Shown here: positions 15,804 to 24,065 of the stretch, piece by piece | How the letters are laid out: each line of letters begins with the position of its first letter | Position numbering within the stretch: the stretch's first letter is position 1 | NCBI RefSeq assembly: GCF_021295315.1 | Contig: NZ_JAIMJA010000014.1 | Coordinates: 46,542 to 84,375, forward strand | Reading direction: 5' to 3' | Source: Motilimonas cestriensis | Lineage (GTDB): Bacteria; Pseudomonadota; Gammaproteobacteria; Enterobacterales; CBDFNC01 | DNA length: 37,834 nt | Position numbers and translations under genes: made by a program | The notes under the pieces: model-generated | Seen by the model: only the letters and a program-made list of their open reading frames with translations | Database searches by the model: none | Told to the model about the DNA's origin: nothing

Positions 15804-16757
15804 CTACAGCTGGATATCCAAACAAATGGCGATTGCTGCCAAAGCTGCTTTCTCTTGTTTACTGATCTTACTACCAAAGCCAAAGAAACCACCTGAAGCC
15901 TCTGCTATCAACTTGCCCATCATCAGTAAAGCCACCTTAAATTCATTAGCTTGCGACTCACTCAGGTTTTGCTCAACAATGACTTTCAAAGCCGCCAGCT
16001 CTTCCATAAAATCGAACTCTTGACTTAACAGTTTCATCAGCTGTTCAGGCAATTCACCCATAATATTGGTAATAATTCGATTCATCGTTTGATTTGCGAG
16101 AAAGTCAGGATGGGTTAGGACATCGGCAAACTGTTTCATCTCTTTTTTATCAACTTTACCATCTGCCGCTGCTACCAAGAAAAAGATCAAAAACGGCGCT
16201 TGCTTAAGTCGGTCAAACTCTTCAGGCGAAAACGTCACGCTTCCTTCTCCTTCATAGCCAGAGCCATTGCCAGCTTGATCTTCATATTGCTCAGCCCAAA
16301 TTTTACCACCTTGCTCGTGGGATTCTAATCCAGCAAAAAACGCCGTTGAAATCCACTCAACATCCTCTGGCGCAAAGCCTTCTAGGCCGCTAACTTTTAA
16401 ACGATGTATAGCAAAACCCAACTCATGATTCGCGTTACGGTATGGCAACAAAAACTGAACTGATTTTTTAGGATCTTCTGTAAACTTAACATCGACAATA
16501 AGTGAGTCGGTACGCCCCGAATCCAACGTAACATAACCATCTTTAATAAAGGTCGCGCCCTTATATTCATTCGATAGCTCGCTTAAGCTTCGTTCGCCCA
16601 TTGCAATCGCATCAGCAGAGCCCATCGCTAAACGCTTCATTGGGGTTTTACCTTCATGGTCTAAATAACCCAAAATGGGGATCAAGGTCTCACCTTCAGA
16701 AACGTTCCAAATTGAATGGGAGGTAAAATTACCCGCCATCGTAATAACGTCTTTCAT
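15804..16757 (-). CDS. TerB-like domain protein of unknown function
   Basis: The 317-residue protein has an N-terminal half of unrecognised fold (residues 1 to about 165). Its C-terminal half looks like a TerB-like helical domain: FLIFFLVAAADGKVDKKEMKQF, with the acidic Asp-Gly-x-Val-x-x-x-Glu pattern, and a second repeat, SKISKQEKAALAAI, near the end. TerB-like domains occur in tellurite-resistance and membrane-associated stress systems and are proposed to bind divalent metal. AAGGA upstream supports the ATG at 16757. The gene is on the same strand as and immediately upstream of the STM4015-4011 genes, so it could be part of the same transcript, interrupted only by the hairpin element. Confidence 0.65.
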   Translation of the reverse strand: MKDVITMAGNFTSHSIWNVSEGETLIPILGYLDHEGKTPMKRLAMGSADAIAMGERSLSELSNEYKGATFIKDGYVTLDSGRTDSLIVDVKFTEDPKKSVQFLLPYRNANHELGFAIHRLKVSGLEGFAPEDVEWISTAFFAGLESHEQGGKIWAEQYEDQAGNGSGYEGEGSVTFSPEEFDRLKQAPFLIFFLVAAADGKVDKKEMKQFADVLTHPDFLANQTMNRIITNIMGELPEQLMKLLSQEFDFMEELAALKVIVEQNLSESQANEFKVALLMMGKLIAEASGGFFGFGSKISKQEKAALAAIAICLDIQL

Positions 16758-16997
16758 TGCTATATCCTTATGGTATTAGTATCAGTTGTCAGCGGTAATA
16801 TGAATTAAGTCGGACAGGGAAAATAATAAACAGAACAACCTAGCGTTTGACAAAAAATTCACAACAAGCTCGAGATTAACAAATAAACCAATTTAAATAA
16901 AAACAAAATCAAGTAATAATCAGGATTATTAGTTACTCGAAAACGCTTATTTATCCAACCTTGACCTAATAATTTTAACCTGCCAAAGGAAGAAGCA

Positions 16998-17696
16998 ATG
17001 GATGCCTTACTAAACGAGCTAAAACAACATATTGAGCCAGAGAAAGCTGCTTTTTTTCCGCAGTTCTTTAAGGCATTCCCAGGCGGGTATGGGGAAGGCG
17101 ACCAGTTTTGGGGCATTCGTGTACCGCCACTGCGCAAATTAGCAAAAAAGTATCGTCAGCTACCTTTAAATAAAGTTGAAATACTTATTACGTCCCCCAT
17201 TCATGAACAACGTTTATTAGCCCTATTCATACTGCGGTTACAGTTTGAAAAAGGCGATACTGATACACAACACGCCATCATCGATTTCTATTTAACGCAT
17301 TTGGCAGGAGTAAACAACTGGGATCTGGTTGATGGCTCAGCGCCCTATTTACTCGGCACTTGGCTATTAGATAAAGATACGCAATTACTTTGGACAATGG
17401 CTAACAGTGAGCAGCTTTGGTCACAGCGTATTGCCGTGATGAGCAGCTTTGCTTTTATCAAACAAGGTCGATATCAGCTCACCTTAGACCTAGCCGCGCA
17501 CTTATTGCAACATCCCCATGATTTAATGCATAAGGCCATCGGCTGGATGCTGCGTGAAATCGGTAAGCGCGATTTAGCAACTGAGTTAGCTTTTTTAGAT
17601 CAGCACTACACAAACATGCCGCGCACTATGCTGCGCTACGCTATTGAAAAATTTGATGAGCCACTACGACAAGCCTATTTAAAGGGTACGCGTTAA
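16998..17696 (+). CDS. AlkD-like DNA alkylation repair protein
   Basis: AlkD-type glycosylases excise 3- and 7-alkylated purines using stacked HEAT-like helical repeats and no base flipping. The 232-residue protein shows the paired helices throughout, the NNWDLVDGSAP motif (its Trp and second Asp correspond to the catalytic Trp and Asp of AlkD) and AIGWMLREIGKRD with the second aromatic Trp. Length and motifs fit the family. AAAGGAAGAAG precedes the ATG. Its stop overlaps that of the convergent GntR gene in the sequence TTAA. The last residues of the protein are basic, ending KGTR. Confidence 0.88.
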   Translation: MDALLNELKQHIEPEKAAFFPQFFKAFPGGYGEGDQFWGIRVPPLRKLAKKYRQLPLNKVEILITSPIHEQRLLALFILRLQFEKGDTDTQHAIIDFYLTHLAGVNNWDLVDGSAPYLLGTWLLDKDTQLLWTMANSEQLWSQRIAVMSSFAFIKQGRYQLTLDLAAHLLQHPHDLMHKAIGWMLREIGKRDLATELAFLDQHYTNMPRTMLRYAIEKFDEPLRQAYLKGTR

Positions 17697-18421
17697 CCGT
17701 GGCTATCTATTGAAATTTGCACTGCATCGGGACGCCAATATTCAAACTCACAATCCATTAGCTCGCCATCTTGTTTATAATTCACTCGGCATATTTTCAG
17801 AACTTGCTGCCCCGCCGCTAAATTAAGCGCCTTAGCAACATGGCTAGGGGCGGCGCTGGGCACGACATCAAAGCGCGAACGCGTAGTCACATAATTGAAT
17901 TTTTCTTGGTATAAATAAGTGAGCGAGCCCGTCAAGTCTTGCTCTAACACACCAGGAAATAATCGCGCAATTAAGCAGTTTTCCACAAACAATACCGCCC
18001 GACCATCGATTGAGCGTAGTCGCTCAACAATATGGATCGGCGTTAACCTATCCACCTCTAGGGCTACCGCATATTGTTGCGACGCCATCACACTGCGCAC
18101 TGACAGTAATTGCGTTTTTGCCACACGATTTTGCTGTTGGATCATTTGATGAAAATGGCTACGCGAAAGCGGGTTGTATTGGATACGAGGTGGCGACACA
18201 AACCAGCCGCGGCGCTCTTCTCGATATATAACCCCTTCCGTTTCAAGGGCGACTAAGGCGTCTTTAACGGTGATTCTAGTGGTTGAAAACAATTCGCTTA
18301 AAGCCCGTTCCGAAGGCAATTTATGCTGAGCGGTTAATTCACCGGCGGTAATTTGTTCACGTAAAGAACCCTTTATTTTACTCAGCTGAGTCATGGGCAT
18401 GGGGTGTGTTTGCTCACTCAT
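17693..18421 (-). CDS. GntR family regulator with UTRA effector domain (HutC/PhnF-type)
   Basis: This 242-residue repressor-type protein has an N-terminal winged helix: LREQITAGELTAQHKLPSERALSELF, followed by RITVKDALVALETEGVIYREERRGWFV. The C-terminal ligand-binding UTRA domain contains ERLRSIDGRAVLFVENCLIARLFPG and ends CEFEYWRPDAVQISI. It is divergent from the binding-protein gene of the importer and probably controls it in response to the imported compound. The family includes PhnR and PhnF. A TTG-initiated frame to 18472 would run through the candidate operator, so the ATG at 18421 is chosen, though its ribosome site is poor and ATGs at 18400 and 18394 are alternatives. Confidence 0.85.
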   Translation of the reverse strand: MSEQTHPMPMTQLSKIKGSLREQITAGELTAQHKLPSERALSELFSTTRITVKDALVALETEGVIYREERRGWFVSPPRIQYNPLSRSHFHQMIQQQNRVAKTQLLSVRSVMASQQYAVALEVDRLTPIHIVERLRSIDGRAVLFVENCLIARLFPGVLEQDLTGSLTYLYQEKFNYVTTRSRFDVVPSAAPSHVAKALNLAAGQQVLKICRVNYKQDGELMDCEFEYWRPDAVQISIDSHG

Positions 18422-18449
18422 AGAATAAGAAACGTTTAACGAAGTCACG

Positions 18450-18465
18450 ATTGGTCTATTCCAAT
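18450..18465. promoter_or_regulatory. Candidate operator of the UTRA regulator
   Basis: ATTGGTCTATTCCAAT at 18450-18465 is a palindrome with 5-bp perfect arms (ATTGG/CCAAT) around a central TA. It resembles the GGTCTA-type half-sites reported for HutC/PhnF regulators. It lies 29 bp before the regulator's chosen ATG, suiting autoregulation. A weaker related sequence, CTGACCTAGTCCAG, lies at 18637-18650 just before the ribosome site of the divergent importer gene and could be a second site. Confidence 0.5.
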
Positions 18466-18662
18466 TTATCAAACAAAAATGACACCTTAACTAACTTAAA
18501 TAACAAATTAATGACAAGAATAGTTTTTGTGAATAACCATTCAATTGAAATAAAAACGACACAAAAAAACACTATAACTGTCAACTTTATTACACCAAAT
18601 CTTCATATTGGATGCTTAGCATAACTCTCGAACTCACTGACCTAGTCCAGAAGGATGTAACA

Positions 18663-19718
18663 ATGAAAACCTTGCTAACGGGCGCCACCCTATTGGCGGC
18701 CACTTTATCTACATCGGTATTCGCTGACAGCAATACTAAAATTGAAGCGTTAATCAAAGCAGCACAACAAGAAGGCCAACTTTACAGCGTTGGTATGCCT
18801 GACAGCTGGGCAAACTGGAAAGACACTTGGCGCGATCTTGAAGCGATGCACGCAATTAAGCATCAAGATACGGACATGAGCTCTGCGCAAGAAATTGCCA
18901 AATTCGAAGCCGAAAAAAATAATGCTACGGCAGATATCGGTGATGTAGGCTTTGCATTTGCTCGCGTCGCAGTGAAAAAAGGCGTCACCCAAGCTTACAA
19001 ACCAAGCACTTGGGACGACATTCCTGATTGGGCCAAAGACCAGGATGGCCACTGGGCACTGGCTTACACCGGCACCATCTCTTTCATCACTAATAATAAT
19101 TTAGTCGAAAAAGCGCCGACCACTTGGAACGACTTACTAACTGGTAAGTACAAAATCAGTATTGGTGATGTTGGCGTTGCTGCGCAAGCTAATAATGCAG
19201 TATTAGCGGCTGCTTTTGCCAATGGCGGTGACGAAACAAACCTTGATCCTGCTATCGAATTTTTTGCCAAGCTAGCCAAGCAAGGCCGGTTATCTTACAC
19301 CGACCCAAGTATTGCTAACTTAGAAAAAGGCGAAGTAGAAGTGGCGGTGTTATGGGACTTTAATGCCCTAAACTACCGCGACCAAATTGACCGCAGCCGC
19401 TTTAGCGTGACCATCCCACAAGATGGCTCAGTGATCTCTGGTTACACCACTATCATCAATAAATACGCGAAAAATCCGAATGCAGCGAAGCTTGCGCGCG
19501 AATACATTTTCAGCGACCAAGGTCAAATTAACCTCGCTCAAGGTTACGCTCGCCCAATCCGTAGCAGCGTGACTTTACCAAAAGACATTCAAGACAAATT
19601 AATTGCCAGCAATCAATACACCAATGTCCACCCGGTATCTGATTTCAGCGCATGGGAAAAGTCAGCGCGTAAACTGCCACGTCAATGGCAAGAAAGCGTG
19701 TTGATCCACCAGCAATAA
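18663..19718 (+). CDS. ABC transporter periplasmic substrate-binding protein (PhnS/iron-type fold)
   Basis: This 351-residue protein starts with a Sec signal peptide, MKTLLTGATLLAATLSTSVFA, cleaved before DSN. The mature part has the type II periplasmic binding fold of family 1/ferric-type proteins: IEALIKAAQQEGQLYSVG near the N-terminus, a middle TGTISFITNNNLV hinge strand, and WNDLLTGKYKISIGDV. It lacks the tyrosine pair expected of ferric-binding FbpA, and the neighbouring hydrolases point to an organophosphorus ligand. AAGGATG upstream defines the ATG at 18663. It heads the importer operon and is followed by a strong terminator, the usual arrangement for making the binding protein in excess. 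Confidence 0.85.
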   Translation: MKTLLTGATLLAATLSTSVFADSNTKIEALIKAAQQEGQLYSVGMPDSWANWKDTWRDLEAMHAIKHQDTDMSSAQEIAKFEAEKNNATADIGDVGFAFARVAVKKGVTQAYKPSTWDDIPDWAKDQDGHWALAYTGTISFITNNNLVEKAPTTWNDLLTGKYKISIGDVGVAAQANNAVLAAAFANGGDETNLDPAIEFFAKLAKQGRLSYTDPSIANLEKGEVEVAVLWDFNALNYRDQIDRSRFSVTIPQDGSVISGYTTIINKYAKNPNAAKLAREYIFSDQGQINLAQGYARPIRSSVTLPKDIQDKLIASNQYTNVHPVSDFSAWEKSARKLPRQWQESVLIHQQ

Positions 19719-19739
19719 GGTGACCATCACCTAATGCTA

Positions 19740-19781
19740 GGCTGCGCAGCTCAATCAGCTCGCAGCCAATTTTTTGTTTTT
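19740..19781 (+). terminator. Terminator/attenuator after the binding-protein gene
   Basis: GGCTGCG (19740-19746) pairs with CGCAGCC (19761-19767), extended by AGCT/AGCT after a one-base bulge. AATTTTTTGTTTTTA follows. It has a strong GC stem and a long T-run. Downstream genes probably depend on read-through or on a promoter of their own. Confidence 0.85.
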
Positions 19782-19825
19782 ACACATTCGTCATCAGTCA
19801 CATCGCCCGCATTAGAAATGCAATT

Positions 19826-20659
19826 ATGAATAACAATATGAACAATAATATTAGCAATAAAGTGATCTTAGTGGTGCTTGATGGACTCAATTACCAAGTC
19901 GCTCATGATTGCATGGGTTATTTAAATGGCTTAATTGAGCAACAACGCGCTAGCCTTTCTCCTATTCAAAGTGAATTGCCGTCACTCTCTCGGCCGCTAT
20001 ATGAATGCTTGTTAACTGGAGTGCGCCCCATTGACAGCGGCATTGTCAGCAATCATATCGTTCGACGCTCTAAACACGACTCTATATTCAGTTTGGCTAA
20101 AAACCAAGGCCTGCGCACTGCCGCAGCGGCCTATCATTGGGTCAGTGAGTTATACAATCGCGCACCTTATCAAGCCGTTCGCGATCGCTTTACCCAAGAC
20201 GAAACTCTCAATATCCAACACGGCTGCTTTTACCAATGGGACCATTACCCTGATGAAGCGGTATTTTTAGATGCCGAACAGTTACGCCTTAGCCATCAGC
20301 CAAACTTTCTGTTGATCCACCCGATGAATATCGACGATGCCGGCCACAAATTTGGTTTAGACTCGTCGCAATATCGCAACAGTGCACGCCATGCCGATGT
20401 ACTGTTGTCGCACTTTATTGATCTTTGGCTAGCAGATGGCTATCAAGTACTGGTTACCAGTGATCACGGCATGAACAATGACCGCAGCCACGGCGGAACA
20501 CTACCCGAAGAGCGCGAAGTGCCCTTATTTATGATCGGCTCAGCATTCGCTCACCACGGCGCACATATCAAGCAAACCGATATTTGCGGTTTATGCTGCG
20601 AGTTACTCGGCCTTGACCATCAAAAACCTTACCCAAAAGAGAGCTTGCGTTATGACTAG
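19826..20659 (+). CDS. Cytoplasmic alkaline-phosphatase-superfamily hydrolase (nucleotide pyrophosphatase/phosphodiesterase-like)
   Basis: The 277-residue protein has the metal-binding pattern of type I phosphodiesterase/phosphonoacetate hydrolase-like enzymes. VVLDGLNYQ gives the first Asp, and SLSRPLYECLLTG gives the putative Ser nucleophile region. HPMNIDDAGHKFG gives Asp and His ligands, and TSDHGMNND followed by SHGG completes the two-metal site. No signal peptide is present, so it should act on an imported compound in the cytoplasm. It overlaps the first permease gene by 8 bp, tying it to the importer. The substrate could be a phosphodiester, phosphomonoester or phosphonate; I cannot decide from sequence. 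Confidence 0.82.
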   Translation: MNNNMNNNISNKVILVVLDGLNYQVAHDCMGYLNGLIEQQRASLSPIQSELPSLSRPLYECLLTGVRPIDSGIVSNHIVRRSKHDSIFSLAKNQGLRTAAAAYHWVSELYNRAPYQAVRDRFTQDETLNIQHGCFYQWDHYPDEAVFLDAEQLRLSHQPNFLLIHPMNIDDAGHKFGLDSSQYRNSARHADVLLSHFIDLWLADGYQVLVTSDHGMNNDRSHGGTLPEEREVPLFMIGSAFAHHGAHIKQTDICGLCCELLGLDHQKPYPKESLRYD

Positions 20660-21539
20660 CAGCGTCATTAATACTCAACCCCGATTACGCCAGCAAACTA
20701 AAGTTAAATGGCTTAAGCTACTCAAACCCGGCTTATGTTTACTGCCTTTTGCGGTGTTCTTTTACCTATTCCAACTTGCCCCTATGTTGTGGGTGGTGGT
20801 GAACAGCTTTTTAGTAGAGCAAAGTTGGTCGCTGGATCATTACCACGAAATCTTTAATTCATCTTTTATTCAACAAGGCTTTCGCAACAGTTTGTGGTTA
20901 GCGACTTGGTCGAGCGTAATTGGCCTAGCCATCGCGGTGTTACTGGTGTCGTCACTGCGCCGAATCAACAGCAAAATACGGGATGGCGTAATCGCCTTTA
21001 CCAATATGAGTAGTAACTTTGCCGGCGTGCCACTGGCCTTCGCCTTTATCATTATTCTGGGAGTCAATGGCGCACTGACTCTGTTATTAAAACAATATGG
21101 CTTGATTGATAGCTTTAACCTGTATGGACAATGGGGCCTGCTGGCCATGTATGTGTATTTTCAAATACCACTGGCAGTGCTACTGCTATACCCCGCATTT
21201 GATGCCCTAAAGGACGATTGGCAAGACGCCGCCGCACTACTTGGCGCAAGCAGCTGGCAATATTGGCGCCGCATCGCGCTACCGGTGCTGTCTCCTGCTT
21301 TGCTAGGTACCTTGATCATATTAATTGCTAACGCCATTGGCGCTTATGCCAGTGTTTACGCGCTAACGTCAGGCAATTACAACGTGGTCACCGTGCGCAT
21401 CGCCAGCTTGGTATCAGGTGATTTGTTTCTTGAGCCGAATTTAGCTGCCGCCATATCCATGGTACTGATGTTAATCCTCGCCTTTATTACCCTTATTAAC
21501 CAATGGCTAATCGCAAGGAGCTACCATGCCAAAAGCTAA
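20652..21539 (+). CDS. ABC transporter permease, first subunit
   Basis: This inner-membrane permease of 295 residues has about six hydrophobic segments. The cytoplasmic EAA loop that docks the ATPase reads DAAALLGASSWQYWRRIALPVL near residue 200. A short charged N-terminal tail precedes the first segment at about residue 25. The gene starts at the ATG at 20652 inside the end of the hydrolase gene and overlaps the second permease by 14 bp. Sequence and order resemble the PhnU/PotB-type permeases of small-solute importers. Confidence 0.88.
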   Translation: MTSSVINTQPRLRQQTKVKWLKLLKPGLCLLPFAVFFYLFQLAPMLWVVVNSFLVEQSWSLDHYHEIFNSSFIQQGFRNSLWLATWSSVIGLAIAVLLVSSLRRINSKIRDGVIAFTNMSSNFAGVPLAFAFIIILGVNGALTLLLKQYGLIDSFNLYGQWGLLAMYVYFQIPLAVLLLYPAFDALKDDWQDAAALLGASSWQYWRRIALPVLSPALLGTLIILIANAIGAYASVYALTSGNYNVVTVRIASLVSGDLFLEPNLAAAISMVLMLILAFITLINQWLIARSYHAKS

Positions 21540-22341
21540 CGTTAATTCTAATCACAGTGCTATTTGGCATAAAACCGTGGTTTATGGCATTGTCTCGGTG
21601 ATGTTGCTGCCTATTTTGGCTACCTTAGTCTATTCCCTTTCATCAAGCTGGGGAGCGACAATTTTACCTGATGGTTTCACCCTTGACTGGTATGGCCAAT
21701 TACTCAGTGATCCACGCTTTTTAGCCGCGTTTGGTCGCTCGCTATTAATTTGCAGTGCCTCACTCGCCCTCAGTGCTATTTTGGTGATCCCAGCCATTTT
21801 TGTCGTGTTTTACTACTTTCCTAAACTCGACAAACTCATGAACCTGCTCATTTTGCTGCCCTTTGCTGTGCCGCCTGTGGTGTCGTCAGTGGGGTTATTA
21901 CAACTATATGCAGACAGCGCTTGGCCGATTGTCGGCACGCCTTGGATCTTAATTGGCACTTACTTCACGATTGCCCTGCCCTTTATGTATCGCGCGATAG
22001 CCAATAGCTTTAGTGCTATTCATTTAAACGATTTAATGGACGCGGCTCACTTACTGGGTGCCAGCACATTTCAGGCATTTTGGTTGATCGTACTGCCGAA
22101 CCTTAAAAAAGGCTTATTGGCTTCGCTGTTTTTGTCCTTCTCTTTTTTACTCGGCGAGTTTGTGTTTGCCAACCTACTGGTAGGCACGCGCTATGAAACC
22201 TTACAAATTTACTTATACAACATGCGTCAAACCAGTGGTCACTTTACTTCTGCGTTAGTCATGACCTATTTCTTGTTTGTATTTCTTCTCACTTGGTTGG
22301 CCAGTCGATTCAGCGCCAAACCAGCCGCCATTTCAGAATGA
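21526..22341 (+). CDS. ABC transporter permease, second subunit
   Basis: The 271-residue permease has six predicted hydrophobic segments and an EAA loop, MDAAHLLGASTFQAFWLIVLP. It would pair with the preceding permease to form the membrane channel, as PhnV or PotC does. AAGGAGCTACC before the ATG is a strong ribosome site lying inside the upstream gene. Only 10 bp separate it from the ATPase gene. Confidence 0.88.
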   Translation: MPKANVNSNHSAIWHKTVVYGIVSVMLLPILATLVYSLSSSWGATILPDGFTLDWYGQLLSDPRFLAAFGRSLLICSASLALSAILVIPAIFVVFYYFPKLDKLMNLLILLPFAVPPVVSSVGLLQLYADSAWPIVGTPWILIGTYFTIALPFMYRAIANSFSAIHLNDLMDAAHLLGASTFQAFWLIVLPNLKKGLLASLFLSFSFLLGEFVFANLLVGTRYETLQIYLYNMRQTSGHFTSALVMTYFLFVFLLTWLASRFSAKPAAISE

Positions 22342-22351
22342 GCCTAATACT

Positions 22352-23371
22352 ATGAGCTACGTAAACGTTACCCAACTCACCAAACGCTTTGGTGACAATA
22401 CCGTATTTAACGATATCCATTTCACTGTCGAGCAAGGCGAGTTTGTTACCCTACTAGGCCCCAGTGGCTGTGGTAAATCCACCTTGCTGCGCAGCTTGGC
22501 CGGGCTAAATCCGGTTGACGGCGGCGAAATTTGGGTGAATGGTGAAAACATTACTCATCATTCGCCGCAACAGCGTGGCATTGGCATGGTGTTTCAGTCT
22601 TATGCCTTGTTTCCCAATATGACCACCGCCGAAAACATTGCTTTTGGCTTGAAAATGAAAGGCATGGGGCAGCAAGAAATACAAACCCAAGTGCAGCAAG
22701 TTATTGAGTTAGTGGCATTAAAAGGCAAAGAAAAACACTACCCACACCAACTTTCCGGTGGCCAGCGCCAGCGTGTTGCCTTAGCGCGCGCCTTAGTGGT
22801 TAAACCACGTATTTTATTACTTGATGAGCCATTATCAGCACTAGACGCGAAAATTCGTAAGCATTTACGCCAACAAATTAGAGACATTCAAACCGAGCTC
22901 AACCTCACCACAATATTTGTCACTCACGATCAAGAAGAAGCGATGATCCTATCGGACCGGATCTTTTTGATGAATCAAGGGAAAATTGTGCAACAAGGCT
23001 CACCAGAGCAAATCTACACGCAACCTGCTAATGAGTTTGTCGCGCAATTTATGGGTAACACTAATCTAGTGTCAGCCAGTGCGGCTAAGCAATTGTTTAA
23101 TTTAGACACGCCTCATAAGGTCGCCATTCGCCCAGAATCGATTTACGTGAAAGAAGCCGGTCGCCACTACGAGCCCCATATCTCTTCACCACAACTTGGG
23201 GTGATCAAGCAGCATCAATTACTGGGTAATGTTATTCGCTATCAAGTTGAAGTACACGACTGTGAATTGTCAGTCGACTTACTCAATCGCTCTTCAGAGC
23301 GACTGCTCGCCAACGGCAGTCAACTTGAGCTACTGTTTAACCTTAATGAAATTCAACCAGTGAGCGCCTAA
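22352..23371 (+). CDS. ABC transporter ATP-binding protein
   Basis: This is the 339-residue nucleotide-binding subunit of the importer. Walker A is GPSGCGKST, the Q-loop is VFQSYALFPNM, the signature is LSGGQRQR, Walker B is ILLLDEPLSALD and the switch His is in VTHDQEEAM. After about residue 235 there is a C-terminal TOBE-type domain (KVAIRPESIYVKEAG) as in PotA, FbpC and PhnT proteins. The ATG at 22352 is preferred to an upstream frame extension because MSYVNVTQLTKRFG is the standard family start. Confidence 0.92.
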   Translation: MSYVNVTQLTKRFGDNTVFNDIHFTVEQGEFVTLLGPSGCGKSTLLRSLAGLNPVDGGEIWVNGENITHHSPQQRGIGMVFQSYALFPNMTTAENIAFGLKMKGMGQQEIQTQVQQVIELVALKGKEKHYPHQLSGGQRQRVALARALVVKPRILLLDEPLSALDAKIRKHLRQQIRDIQTELNLTTIFVTHDQEEAMILSDRIFLMNQGKIVQQGSPEQIYTQPANEFVAQFMGNTNLVSASAAKQLFNLDTPHKVAIRPESIYVKEAGRHYEPHISSPQLGVIKQHQLLGNVIRYQVEVHDCELSVDLLNRSSERLLANGSQLELLFNLNEIQPVSA

Positions 23372-23372
23372 G

Positions 23373-24065
23373 ATGACTCAGCCTATTTATGTATTTGATT
23401 TAGACGACACCTTAATTAATGGTGACTGCGCCATGATTTGGAGTGAGTTTTTGGCCGATAACGGCATTGCTACTGATCCCGACTTTGTCGCCAACGATCG
23501 CGCCCTGATGAGCCAATACGCTAATGGCACGCTTGATATGGCGCAATACCTTGAATTTGTCATGGTGCCATTAAAAGATGTGCCCGTGGCGCAAGTTCAT
23601 CAGCTTGCCAAGCGCTGTGTACAGGAAAGGGTGCTACCTAAGCTCTACCCCGAGGCACAGCGTCTGATTGAAAATTTACACCGCGATAATATCGCCACCT
23701 TAATTATTTCCGCCTCGGTCGATTTTATCGTGCAGGCGGTGGCACAAGAAATTGGTATCTCTCAAGCCATGGGTATTGAACTAAAAGTGGTCAATCAAAG
23801 GTATACCCACGAAATTCAAGGGATCCCCAGTTTTAGAGAAGGCAAAGTGGCGCGCATCAAAGAATGGCTAGCCAACAGGCCGGAACACCATGGCGAAGTG
23901 CATTTCTTTACCGACTCGATTAATGATTTACCCTTGTGTGAATACGCTGATCAAACCTATTTAGTCAACCCTTGCCAACAACTAACCGAGCATGCCCGGC
24001 GCACGCAATGGCCAATTTTAAATTGGGGAAACAAAGAGATGACCTTAGCTAGCTTGGGCCATTAA
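23373..24065 (+). CDS. HAD-IB family phosphatase
   Basis: The 230-residue protein is a phosphoserine-phosphatase-like HAD hydrolase. Motif I is FDLDDTLINGD, motif II is IISASVDFIVQAV, the Lys is in FREGKVARIKEWL, and motif IV is FFTDSINDLPLCEYAD. The small helical cap between motifs I and II gives the IB class. One base separates it from the ATPase stop, so it is co-transcribed. Together with the upstream phosphodiesterase-like enzyme it suggests sequential hydrolysis of the imported compound to release phosphate. It is not a phosphonoacetaldehyde hydrolase by motif layout. Its last 21 bp overlap the convergent EAL gene. Confidence 0.87.
   Translation: MTQPIYVFDLDDTLINGDCAMIWSEFLADNGIATDPDFVANDRALMSQYANGTLDMAQYLEFVMVPLKDVPVAQVHQLAKRCVQERVLPKLYPEAQRLIENLHRDNIATLIISASVDFIVQAVAQEIGISQAMGIELKVVNQRYTHEIQGIPSFREGKVARIKEWLANRPEHHGEVHFFTDSINDLPLCEYADQTYLVNPCQQLTEHARRTQWPILNWGNKEMTLASLGH

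Noticed and set aside
18663-23371. Ferric iron (FbpABC) importer
   Set aside because: The fold is related, but the operon includes organophosphate-type hydrolases and a UTRA regulator, and the binding protein lacks an evident Tyr-Tyr iron site.
23373-24065. Phosphonoacetaldehyde hydrolase (PhnX)
   Set aside because: The motif spacing and small cap fit HAD-IB/SerB-like phosphatases, and there is no PhnW transaminase nearby.
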